Shown one piece after another: positions 50,618 through 61,900 of a DNA stretch of 64,000 nucleotides. Location of the stretch: the NCBI RefSeq assembly GCF_947623445.1, contig NC_135240.1, positions 21,948,001-22,012,000 of the forward strand, read 5' to 3'. The translations under genes were made by a program, and so were the position numbers. The DNA is from Clavelina lepadiformis. Lineage: Eukaryota; Chordata; Ascidiacea; Aplousobranchia; Clavelinidae. The number at the start of each line of letters is the position of its first letter. Within the stretch, counting starts at the first letter, position 1. The notes below the pieces were generated by a model that saw only the letters and a list, made by a program, of their open reading frames with translations, was not told the origin of the DNA and did not search any database.

Positions 50618-51760
50618 ATGGGAATATTGGGTTTATCCAAGCTGATCTGTGATAAAGCACCATCTGCAGTTAAGGAAAATTTAATGAAAAATTACTTCGG
50701 CCGCAAGGTTGCCATAGATGCATCAATGGCAGTTTATCAATTCTTAATTGCTATTCGTCAGGATGGAAACCAGTTGACCAATGAAGAAGGTGAAGTGACC
50801 AGCCACATTGCTGGTATGTTTTACCGGACCATCAGACTCTTAGACAATGGAATCAAGCCTGCTTTTGTCTTTGATGGAAAACCACCCCAGATGAAGTCCG
50901 GTGAACTTGCAAAGCGGGCTGAGCGAAGGCAAGAAGCAGAAAAGCAGTTAGCCAAAGCGCAAGAGAGTGGTGAAGCTGAAGAAATCGAAAAATTCACTCG
51001 TCGATTGGTGAAGGTCACAAAGGAGCACATGGCCGACTGTAAAAAGTTGCTCCGACTCATGGGGATACCTGTTGTTGAAGCTCCTACTGAAGCAGAGGCT
51101 CAATGTGCAGCTCTAGTAAAATCAGGAAAAGTATATGCCACGGCAACTGAAGATATGGATGCTTTGACGTTTCATTCTACTCGTCTGCTACGTCACATGA
51201 CATTCAGTGAGGCGAGGAAAATGCCAATTCAAGAATTTGTTTATGAAAAAGTTTTACAGGAAATGGAAATGAGTCATGAGCAGTTTGTAGACTTATGTAT
51301 TCTACTCGGCTGTGACTATTGTGAGCATATTCGCGGAGTCGGACCCAAGAGAGCTTACGACCTCATCAAACAACACAAGAGCATCGATGAAATTTTGAAG
51401 CATATTGATTCAAAAAAATACACTGTACCAGAAGGCTGGGTTTACAAAGAAGCCAGGAAGCTCTTTCTTACTCCTGATGTGTCTTCTGCAGACAATGTGG
51501 AGCTCAAGTGGACTGATCCTGATGAGGAGGGTATAGTCGAATTCATGGTAAAGCAAAAAGGTTTCAACGAAGACAGGGTGAGAAGTGGAGTGAAAAAAAT
51601 CATAAAGAGTCGACAAAAGAGCACCCAAGGAAGGCTCGATGATTTCTTCAAAGTCTTGCCTTCTTCACCCGCTGTAAAAAGGAAGTCTGATCCAAAAACT
51701 AAATCAGAATCTGCTAAAAAGAAAGCTAAAACTGTTGGAAACTATAAGAAAAGAAAGTAA
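50618..51760 (+). CDS. FEN1: Flap endonuclease 1, intronless, 380 aa
   Basis: Structure-specific 5' nuclease of the XPG/Rad2 family. It removes 5' flaps made during Okazaki fragment maturation and long-patch base excision repair, working with PCNA in the nucleus. The single open frame gives 380 residues, exactly the human length. The metal-binding acidic residues are all present: Asp34 (VAIDAS), Asp86 (VFDGKPP), Glu158 and Glu160 ([10 protein letters not shown]), Asp179 and Asp181 (TEDMD), Asp233 (LLGCDYC). The helix-hairpin-helix follows ([13 protein letters not shown]). The PCNA-binding box is QGRLDDFF near residue 340, followed by a lysine-rich nuclear-localisation tail ending YKKRK. The N-terminal Gly2 needed at the active site is kept (MGILGL). 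An uninterrupted coding region also occurs in vertebrate FEN1. Complete and probably functional. Confidence 0.98.
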   Translation: MGILGLSKLICDKAPSAVKENLMKNYFGRKVAIDASMAVYQFLIAIRQDGNQLTNEEGEVTSHIAGMFYRTIRLLDNGIKPAFVFDGKPPQMKSGELAKRAERRQEAEKQLAKAQESGEAEEIEKFTRRLVKVTKEHMADCKKLLRLMGIPVVEAPTEAEAQCAALVKSGKVYATATEDMDALTFHSTRLLRHMTFSEARKMPIQEFVYEKVLQEMEMSHEQFVDLCILLGCDYCEHIRGVGPKRAYDLIKQHKSIDEILKHIDSKKYTVPEGWVYKEARKLFLTPDVSSADNVELKWTDPDEEGIVEFMVKQKGFNEDRVRSGVKKIIKSRQKSTQGRLDDFFKVLPSSPAVKRKSDPKTKSESAKKKAKTVGNYKKRK

Positions 51761-52322
51761 ACTGAATCCCACGGAAAATCAACTTCGTTTTATGACATTG
51801 GATTTGCTTTGTTATTACAATTAGGCTCAAAGTGACTTTTCATTTCGCATATGCTTATACTAGTAGTTGGACATATCTTACTGCTATTGTATTGAGTCAA
51901 TGGTAAAAGCAATATTTTTTGAAAATCTAATTCTGATTCTGTATTATATTGATATTCGTGTTTTGCTTACTCTATTATTCTCTAAAGTAGTGAAATATTT
52001 TACAAATCATTTTAGATATGACCTCAGTTTGTTACCATGTTGAAAATACACTGAATTACTAGTAACAGTAACATACGAATGATGCAATTTTTTATGCATT
52101 GCATTTTTAAAAATTCTGTTTCTTGTCACTGCCATAATAGCTCGCAAACAAACAAATTTGCATTGTGCTTTTCTAATTGTTGACTTTCATGTCAGGCAAA
52201 CAAATGTCGGTGAAATTTATAGTGGCGTTTGTTTGTTCTACTGCAACCATCTTTCTTACCCACTGCCTTGTTAGGAACTTTTAGGCACCTTAAATCATTA
52301 TTAAGTGTAAATACTGAAATAA

Positions 52323-53083
52323 ATGATGTCAACTTCTTTTCCAACTTTTACACCGAAGACCAGTGATCCTCTCTGGTTTAGTGCTGGAGAAGAGGATGAT
52401 TACGAAGTTGATCTCTGTATCTTGGAGACAAAATATAAGAACCGGGTAAAAACTGCTTTTAACTACTCTTATTCAATGCTTTTAATATGTCATCCATTTA
52501 AAATCAATTAACTTTCCAAGCTTTAGTTTTATGCTGATGGTGATATATTGCAAGCATTAATTTTAACATGGGCAATTTTTATTAAGCTGAAAAGCATTAT
52601 TCAAAAAGACAAAGAAGCACTTTACATTGGAAAGAAGCAAGACTCAATGGTGAGTTTTAACATTGCAAGCTGCATTTGCTTGTTTTAATGAAATACACGC
52701 TTAATACCTTATTATAAAATTTAAAACACATGATGCAGCCATCGCATGAAACTGGGGTGGAGGGAGGTTCTGAAGAAAGTGAAGAAGAAGAAGAAGAAGA
52801 GGACTTGAATGATTACATAGATTCTCCTGAAGAACAAAATGCTGAACTGCAGGTTTGATTTTTGGTGGATTTGTGGAATAATGTTTTGTTATTTACATTA
52901 AATGGAAAAAAGTTCTGAATATTCGTATAAGAAATTAATTGCCTTTTTCAAACACTTTTTTGTTATTATTAAATGTTGACTTTTTCATCACATAGGTAGT
53001 AAGACTATCACTCTTAAATCATATTTTAGGCTGATATTGAGGCAGAAGAGGAAGATACAGATAATAACTCCTGGATGATTTGA
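52323..53083 (+). CDS. Small acidic protein, four exons, 137 aa, function unknown
   Basis: Exons: 52323-52445, 52527-52649, 52739-52852, 53030-53083, all phase 0 with GT-AG borders, so any exon could be skipped without loss of frame. The N-terminus has DPLWFSAGEEDDYEVDLCIL. The second exon encodes a mostly helical, hydrophobic-basic segment (YADGDILQALILTW, then KLKSIIQKDKEALYIGKKQD). The third has a glutamate run (SEESEEEEEEEDL), and the end is EEEDTDNNSWMI. The start (P-x-WF, then acidic residues, then a helix with QAL) reminds me of the N-terminus of the vertebrate C8orf76 family, but the match is weak and the protein is far shorter; I do not assign it. It lies 562 bases after FEN1 on the same strand. 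The spliced frame makes it likely to be a real gene. Confidence 0.6.
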
Positions 53084-53982
53084 AAATAATCCAGCTAATA
53101 TACAAGACATTTTCTATGACGATCGTCACACAGTTTGTTGCTTTTTTTTAGTTACTTGCATCATATTATGGTATTATACTATATGGTGTCTTTGTACTGG
53201 TAAAAATATTATGTATTCTGCAGGCGTGACCAGAAAATGTTTTTACTGGTACCCTATTTTGTTGGCAACTATATTATTTACTTGGAATGGTTTACTATTG
53301 TTTTAAATGTTGTTTTATTTTTTGTCTAAACTTTAACTATGTAATTTTCGTGCTATAGCCTAGTCTTAGGAGTAGTTAAAAAGGCCTAGATATTAAATTT
53401 GTCTTCGTGCGTTAAACTTAGCCTAGTTTTGTTTATTTGATATATGTTAATATCAGGATCCTGAGGTTGAAAATGGCGCCATTTTGCATTATCGCCTCCA
53501 GTGATGGCGAAATGAATAGTTCTTAGTCCGTGCGGTGGCGCTATTACTTAGGTCAGAACTTGGTTTTGCAGGAATATCAGAACAGCCTGCTGTACGCAAA
53601 ACTGCGGTCGCGTGAATATCGAAATATTTATTTTTTCGGATTTTGGACTAATGCATTGAACTGGCGCGCATTGTGTTTTGGATTTGGGCACTTATTTTGT
53701 TGGAGATTGATTATTTTACTGTTACGTATATTTATCTGTTCAATGTATTTGTGATATTCAATTATATTGCTGTAACTTATTGTTTTAAATTATCAAAAGC
53801 CATTTGCAGCATGGAATGGACCGTATATTTCCTACGATCATAGCCTAAGAAGGCCTTTTTATAAATATTTTATTAATCCAGTATCCTTCATGTTCTGTGT
53901 CAAGCGATATTACTGTTTATATACTTAACGTAATTTATAGAAATAGGTTATATTTGGGTAAGTGTAACAAAATTAACCGAAA
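53084..53982. other. Region between the acidic-protein gene and SNAPC1
   Basis: 3' UTR of the upstream gene and promoter side of SNAPC1. It contains the palindrome at 53470-53485 described separately. No exon is supported; the 74-codon frame at 53530-53754 has no recognisable feature. Confidence 0.45.
53470..53485. promoter_or_regulatory. 16-bp palindrome AAAATGGCGCCATTTT, possible promoter element
   Basis: Perfect palindrome about 500 bases before the SNAPC1 ATG. It contains AAAATGGCG, the core recognised by YY1-type zinc fingers, on both strands, with GGCGCC at the centre. A role in the SNAPC1 promoter is inference from position and motif only. Confidence 0.3.
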
Positions 53983-55922
53983 ATGAAGGGCAATGTAAGG
54001 ATACACCAACGCGTTAGGTATCCTGCCGCCGGTGTGAAGTCCGATATTGAGACACTTCTGCAGAAGTTTGTTGACACCAAAAGCGTCAGGTTCGTTCCAA
54101 TTTCTATCTATTTAGAAACTTGTACACGATAAATGAAAACAAACACGTAAGCTCGATTCAGTGATGTTTGTATTTCCTTCAACGCATAGAATTGAAAAAG
54201 CGATTTTAGCTTTGCGTCGAAAATTAATGAATTGATAATTAGTTATACGTATATCTGTTGGCTGTAACTAGTAATGTTTATCAACGTGCTGTCCTTCTTC
54301 TAATAATGCTTTTTTCATATAGGTACGAAGAGTTCGTTCGGCTTTGGCGTGAAGGTAATTACTCCTTAATACACGCCGGGCGATCTGGCCTCAGAGAAAA
54401 CCGAGAATTTGTGGAGGAAACCTTTAAAATTGCGCTCGTCTTTGCGCTACCGCCGTATAGCTTGCAGGTGCAACGTCTATTTTATCTCAATATGTGAACT
54501 ATGCATCTGAAACCCATGTTTATAATTTTCATCCGTTTTAATACCACTGTTGTCATTTGCTCCATCGTCGACACCATATTTGGTACGTCAAACGCGTTCA
54601 AAAGCTGTTTTGATTATACACGCGAACGGCCAAGTGTGGTCATTAAGTATCAAACAGCCAGTGTGACTCCACTTTTCAAGTGACCTGTGTCCATCTAACT
54701 GCTTGAATAGAAAGAATTTCATTTTTTTTATTTTGACTGAGTTTGATCAGGATGCAATCGAAAGAAAGTCGTATTGAAATGGAGATTGAAATGGCATCAG
54801 AGAATTTGCGGATTATACTTAATTTGTCTACTCTAGCGATTTGAATTGTTTTCCACGCATTATCTCCTTGAGATATCCCTTATAAGGCTTATCAGCGATT
54901 TGCCCCTGTCAGAGGTCAATACCTGAGTATATTCAATCACAATCAACGTATTCATCGTTACATTATAATACCGGTTGGCGTATGACACATGCAATTTTGC
55001 CTTTTAGGCTGATTGCATTCGACCGTTTCGATGAATTTTAACCCTTTCGCTCTAGAGTTACTTACTTTTAAATTAGGCTTAGCGTTTTAAACTGAAACAT
55101 ATTTCCTGCAAGCAGAATGCAGAATCCAGTAGTTAAATAATTGATTTCAATTATGACATAAATATTTAATGATTCAAATAGTCTCAATCTTCGGTCCGAT
55201 TCTATCTCTACTTCAGCCAAACCGCCTGTCGTAACAGCAACACATCGACCTTCGTCGTGGTGTCCGATTTGTTTATTGTGAGCTGACGCCAGGCACACAA
55301 ACGAAATAGTCCTGAATTAGAAATGGACGTTGGTTATTTTGCACGTGGCTGGAAAGATCGCCCCATTTTGGGTTGCCTTCTCGTAGATTTTGAACGAAAA
55401 TTCGTTGATATTTAAAAAATGGTGTATTTTGTTTTATTTGCAACGTAAATGTAATGAGCTGCAGCATTTAAACGATAATAATATGTTATAGACGTGCCGG
55501 TGATTTATACATATTAACTTGAATGTTCACTTATTGTTAGCTCTAATGCAAAGCAAGTTTTATCTTTTTAATTATTCACTACTGTTTGAACATAATTGCA
55601 CTCTTCAGAGCCGACGCAAGAAATTTGGTAAAGGTCATTTTATTATATTTTATACAGTATTTATTGCAACGACCCATGACATTCTCTCTTGTAACTATCA
55701 AGGTTCGTGTCGCTGGGGTCTACACACTTTACGGTTTGTACCACAGCCAACGCTCAAAGCCGAAACAAAAAGTTCGAATCCCGTTATCTTGCTGGAAGGA
55801 TCTGCTCGACCTCCACGAGGAGGTGAAGAAGCATCGGCACCTGGATGCAGATTACATCATCCGGAAGATGATCCATGATGATGTATTTGAGCATGTCGCC
55901 TACCCGGCCCCGCTATCAGTCT
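53983..55922 (+). CDS. SNAPC1: SNAPC1 (snRNA-activating complex subunit 1), first three coding exons; 3' part not found
   Basis: Subunit of the SNAP complex (PTF gamma), which binds the proximal sequence element of small nuclear RNA promoters for RNA polymerases II and III. Exons: 53983-54089, 54323-54467, 55703-55922, frame-consistent, 157 residues so far. Clear matches to human SNAPC1 in order: DTKSVRYEEFVRLWREG, FALPPYSLQ, VRVAGVYTLYGLYHSQ, KPKQKVRIPL and DADYIIRKMIHDDVFEH. The last exon seen ends in phase 1 (GTC T|GTGAGT). The acceptor of exon 3 (AACTATCAAG) has a poor pyrimidine tract. The family is about 370 residues in humans, with a poorly conserved C-terminal half; I could not place those exons in the following 8 kb, so the gene is partial here. 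Confidence 0.88.
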
Positions 55923-58900
55923 GTGAGTACTTTAAGATTTTATGCTGTTTTGTTCAAACCTTTTTGAGAATCATACACACACACACGTGCGGGCTTTGAA
56001 ATGGCGACAAGTTAGTAAGAAATTGACCAATACTTAAAAGCACGCTTGGTGGAAACCGATATTTGAATGATTAGTTTGTTTTTCAATATGTTGTTGTGTA
56101 CTTGGCGAAGGTCCACTGGTTAAAAGGGAGTTGTTTTCCGATTCATCCGTTTGGCCGGGTCCAAACTTCCAGACACCTGACTGACTCTTCATCATTCTAT
56201 TTTCGACATTAAGGTTATTGACAGTCATATATTGGCTACGGCAACACTTTTCTGTTGTTTTTCCGGGGGACCTGTCATTAATTACGAATCTGATTCACAT
56301 TTTCGTATTAATATCGACGATAATAACGGCGTGACGCAGTGAAAATTCTTATCCTCACATAATTAGTCAGATAACAACGCAACTGGTCAACATCGTTTTG
56401 CGAATAACAAACTTCTTGTGGTCACTCTTTGTCGTTTTTATGACCAGTGTTATGACAACCCGTTGTTACCGATTTATATTTAAAGCTGAACATTTCCGCG
56501 TACGTAGGAACTTTTCATGCCGTTTTATGAATAAACACCAATTTACTGTATATCAAGACCTTTGGGCTCTGAGCTCTGGAATTCATTGGGGATCATGAGG
56601 TTTTGTGAAACCTACTTATCGCTGATGTCGATGTCTGGTTGGTTATCAGCATTCCCCATGTTATCTCGACTTCGTAAATCAATTGGTCACTGCAAGAACG
56701 CCTCAATTTAAAAGCGGTCTGCTTTATAGTTTATAACTTGTCAGGCCGAATGGTCATTACGTTGGAAGGGAATTCGGAAACCTGGGATGACTAACACGTG
56801 ACCGGGTGCGTCACAATAATGTTTGTGAAATGATGCTTATTTGTAAAACAGTCGACTATATTCGATCAAAGAAGGAAATCTCAGTGTCAAGCAAGTGAGA
56901 GAAAAACATTTTTGACAAAAAATCTTTCCCCACCGCGTTTTCCCTTTTTAAATGATTGGCATTTCCGCTTTCAGGATCACATGGCCAGTAGGTATTCTCT
57001 GTACCACCACACGTCACAGAGTGGTTTCAGAAGAATCTGGGAAAGCTTTTCTTATCGGTAAATGCTGTTTGAATCAATGTCTCGAATATAGTGTAGAATT
57101 TTCCCTTGAAAGAGCTGTAAATATTTTAATGTGTGTTTTCACTTCCGAAACACCGTTTGGTGTCGCTGTTTGCTAACTTACGCTGAAAGTCACCACAGAT
57201 CCACCAATGACGTGGTAAAATGATTCGTCATAGTCTTGTGACGTTAGCTATACTTACTCCCCATATAACTTTGGGAAATAACCAACTACGTAAAATGACC
57301 GTGAGTTTTCCTGTTGGGAGAAACGGGCCGTATCAAATCTCGTACACAAGTTGACCCAGATAAAGCTGCACGTTCGTATTTTGAGTAATTTCAATGAACG
57401 AATAACATTTTTGACGATGTTGTTTGCGCCATTTTGGGAAAAGGTGGACGTGCACTTTGAGGCTTCGCTATATCGTCGTATCTTCTCCGGTCACCGTTGT
57501 TGACCGCAATATCCGTTAAACTTTACACGAAACCCGTAACTTGACTTTCTTAATCCCAGGTGATATTATTAACATCACAAATCCGACATGCCAGCATATG
57601 ATTAAAAGCCTGATCGTTATCTCGACCTAAAAGTTGAATGGTCTTGGCCAATTTAGCAAGGAACTCAAACATATGACAGATTGTGATAGAATGTAATCTT
57701 TAAGCTTTTTTGCGTGGATTGCTTTACCGCTGGTCAGTTTGAGATACGATATCTGTTTACTGTTAATGTTATTTCTAACCCGCCCCGCAGGCAACGCTTC
57801 CACCAAAAAATATAAAATCACCACCTATGCTTACGCGCATTAATTCACGCCTACGTTCGACTGCCTGTTATTGCTTAATACTCATTGTGACGTCAAGAAG
57901 TGACTGGTAAGTTTTTCGCGAATCGCTGTTTTGCTGTTAGCTATGCAAGCGAAGTTTATGAAAAAGTTGGTGAAATGTCAAACCGCAGGGCAGAAATTTT
58001 TGCTTAAAATTTCGAATTTTCGTACCTTTGTCCGAGCTATCACGGCCTAACATGCGGTTTTACTTCGTTATCTTATCACATTAAACTTTGATGGAATTTG
58101 TTATGCTAAGCTTAAATTAAGATAGAAGTGAATACTACTACTGCTGATCAACCACACATTTTTAAAATAAGCAGACATTTTTTAACGTATACGCCTTTTA
58201 ACAGCTTAAAAACGCGACTGATTACAAAAGAAACTAAGTCTGCTCAACAATGCAAACAAAAATAACCTTGAATGAACCCAATTTTATTAACTAAACAACC
58301 GAACTAATTCACGCTACTATCGTCAAAGCTCCAGTCTAGGTAAACGCCACAAGAATAAAAAATATCAATCATGTTCGTTATATTCGGTGTCGGCTACAAT
58401 CTTTTGACGAGTTAACAGTTGTGGTTGGTTCTCGGCTTTTGCCATAATTTCTTTCACGACCACAAACAGAACCACAACCTACTTTGTGGTTTGTAGGGCA
58501 CAACTGTGGTATATACGGTTACCTGAGCAAATACCCAACGCGTTATTCAAGAGTTTTCTGGTGTCCGCAAAGTGGAGGTGAAATCTGTTGAAACCAGTAT
58601 TTCAGTTCAATTCAATTTTTCACCAGACACACATAGCTGGCGCAAGGTACTGAAAGACCACGTAAATGCAGTCATTGACTTCTGTCGCCATGGATTCTTT
58701 TAACAAAACATTGAATTTATTAAGTAAATTGCAAGGTGCAAATTTATTTGCAGCAGGCCTTGTATGCAAGATCACAAGACGAAACAAAGGGAATACAGCT
58801 ATCGAGATACACTTGCGACAAGCAGCAAACATTTCAGTAGCAGCCCTGTTAAATTAATCTCGCTTTGGATTTGCCCCATTTAGATTTGATGCAGATTTCT

Positions 58901-61900
58901 TATAAGTGTTGTTAAATACATAGAATATAAAACCTTTTAAAAGCGCACACAAAACGCAAGCCAAAAAGACAAACAACTCTTCAGGTAAATGAAATCGACA
59001 CAGAAACGTAAACCAAATTAGAAATCAAACAATAAATCATCCGAAAGTGTTAAATCAATGCGGTGTTGAAGAACTATGTTTAAATTTTTGTCCTGTGTGC
59101 AGATTTTGCACTGTATAGCAGGGTATAGCATAGCATAGCCCACTCTGCCAGTGTTCTGTAATGAAGGTGAAGCGAGCCAAGTATGCATTTAAGCATAACG
59201 TCACCATAGTAAAACGACTACCCTTTCAGGCCTCTTATTCTCTTTTAGGTATATTGCGCTCAAACCTGAGTCCAGTTTGGCCACTATTTTGCAGAAAAGG
59301 GCGCCTCAAACCGGTTCCGTATCAGTGCGTTTGCCTTTCTGTGTATTGCTTATAAGCAGAGGGATCTTTAACCATGACGCAAATTTCGCTTGCTTGACTT
59401 TTTGAGACCTCTGTAGTCCCTATAGAGCCCTCCGGCCTGTTTTATCTTTATGAAAAATCTCGTTTTGCTGACTAAGGTAGGCTTGCATGACGCGATGAAC
59501 AACTAACAAATAAACTGAAGTTAAGCAATTCCGCGTCAGCTTGACCCAGCCTTGCGGAAAGCAGAAAATGTCAGGGAGCGAAACTCTGTATCTTTATGTG
59601 CGCGGTACACCTTGTATATATCTTTGATGTCGCACAAGATAGCACTGGAAGAAATATCAAATACACCAAATACTCCCCAACAAGGCTTGCAAATGTAACT
59701 GAAGTCTTGTTAGCTTTAATTGGTCGTATAAAGGGGAGTGAATATTTTTTATCTATCAAACAGCAGCGTGTTGGAACGGTATTTACTGGAATAAAAAGCT
59801 TGATATTCACCGTACGTTTGACTGTGCCAAAGTGAATACTTTAACGTTTTTAATTACGACTAAAGTCAGTTCACATGTATTTGTCCCAAGTCATAAGACA
59901 TCTCAAAATATTAACAAAAATTTCTTGCGGTTTTACCAAGGATCTGAAAAGGTCAGAAACAGCGTTTTGTGTTTACCACCTATGCAGAGATTGTCTGCAC
60001 AGTAGCGGATTTGGCCTCGAAAAACCGCAAGGAACCGAGGTGAATATTTATTTACTTATGTTATCTTATCTTTGAGGTTTCGGGACGTAAATTGCGAACT
60101 TGTGTCGTGTAGTCAGTAAAAATTCTTTAGCAAGGTGAAGCCTCAAAAATCTCTGCCTCAGATTTATAAGTGAAATGTTTTTTAATAGGACGTAAACATA
60201 TTTTCAAATGCACAATTGTCGTTTAATCCGAATATGAAGTTGACGTCGTTAACGCTACTGACATATTAGAGAGATTACCTGTGTCGTTAACGGTATTCAT
60301 TCTGCGAATATCAGTACTGTATTTGTTTTAGGAAAGTTGTTCAAGTGTGCCATCGCTCGTGTATCCCATGTCGATAGGTATATATGTCAAACTGACCTCT
60401 ACCCAATATTAATGCGGATGATTTTAAGCGTGAAAGTTGCATTTCCAGATTATTATTCAAATTAAATTTAGCTGCTTTTTCAAGAAAAAGGTTGTCCTTT
60501 ACTTTTGTAAAGTAAACTTGACTTGCGATTTTAATTAAAATTCGATCTTAACGATTACATTGTAATGGTTGGCAACTTGACGTATACGGTAACACTTTAA
60601 AAAAGCGAAAAATAACAAAGAAATCTGTCACGGCCTGTGCCAACGGCCGTATTCGTGTATTCCTCGCACACACGTTGGAGTAATGAGTATGAATGAAAGA
60701 ACGCGGAAAATTTGCCAATACAATAAACATACCACAAAGTTATTCTCTATCGTTAAAATATCGCTTAGCCTGTCATCTCTGGCTTAACAGAGAAATACCC
60801 GCTTTCTATCTTTTAACGGACCGAGGTCCGTGCAAGGCACTAGCCAACGCGAATAAACAACAGCGCTCGATTCATTTGAAAAAGAGAGAATATTAAAACA
60901 CGTCGTGCCCTTTTCCTGTTGATATATGAAAACGTAGTCGAGATACCTTAGCTGGTACTTGAGGGCCATTCACTAAGCGTAGTGCTTATTGGGTCACAAG
61001 CGTTAGCTACCAGTTAACTGCCTACCACAAGTAGGTCATTATACCAAAGGGTTATGCAAAGAACACGACTTAAGTGCTGGTCCGGCAATCGATAAGCCTG
61101 TGTTTAGAGTTAGTACATGCTTAGGCATTGCCAATGAAATTTTTCGTTAGTTTTAAGTACTAAAATAATGCGTATGTACAAAAACTAGCTATTAACATAC
61201 AGCGATTGATAACTTTGAAAAATCGGTCAACGATTAAGAGAAAAAAAATGTTGTAAAACTCGTTCTGTTTGATCCACGTCGGTGAAAACGTAGAATTAGA
61301 ATTCTAATTCGCCAGCGTATTTCGCTGAGAAGTCGGTCACGGCCACATCAAAGTTGGATTAGAAACTTGGTCGCCTTATTACAACGTACATAAACAACTA
61401 CATATTAAACGAGTATTATAACAAACGCCAGCATGCATTCAGAACAGGTTCTATTGCAGCACCTGTACATCTAATGACTAATTTCGTAATAGAATATTTA
61501 AAGCGTTGTAAATAGGCAACTACTACTAAACGTAAACACGCCGTCAAGCACAAGGTTGTAATATTTATGTAAAAGTACTTGGTTTTCGTTCAAGTTTATT
61601 TTAGATATTGTTTATACAGCATTACGTAAGTGAAGTGCTGTAAATACTGTATATGCTTCCTAAATCGAAAAAACGCATCGTAACGGTAATCTTTGCTCTC
61701 GTGATATTGAAACATTTTCCTTCAAACTATTTCTGAGATGGCTAACGGGAAAAGAATGTTAAGACGGTGACTATGATCGACAACTTAAGTTGTAATTTCA
61801 AGGGAGGAATGAGGTATTTCCAAATTGACTCGTTTACTCCGATATTGGCTGCTCAATATCCAAGCCCCGGCACCCAGTGAAACGTTTTCCGTGGGAAAAT

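Noticed and set aside
50618..53083. FEN1 and the acidic-protein gene as an operon
   Set aside because: 562 bases separate the stop and the next ATG, much more than in typical tunicate operons; sharing of a transcript is not supported by the sequence.
55773..55786. Second B-box-like GTTCGAATCCCG
   Set aside because: Lies inside SNAPC1 coding exon 3 (KVRIP); no tRNA fold around it.
56975..57057. Candidate SNAPC1 exon with good splice borders
   Set aside because: Joined to exon 3 (phase 1) it gives an immediate TGA stop, and its other frames do not resemble SNAPC1. It could only work with an unseen exon between.
57560..57630. Possible terminal SNAPC1 exon after AATCCCAG
   Set aside because: It keeps the frame but gives only about 23 residues unlike the family before a stop; support is too weak.
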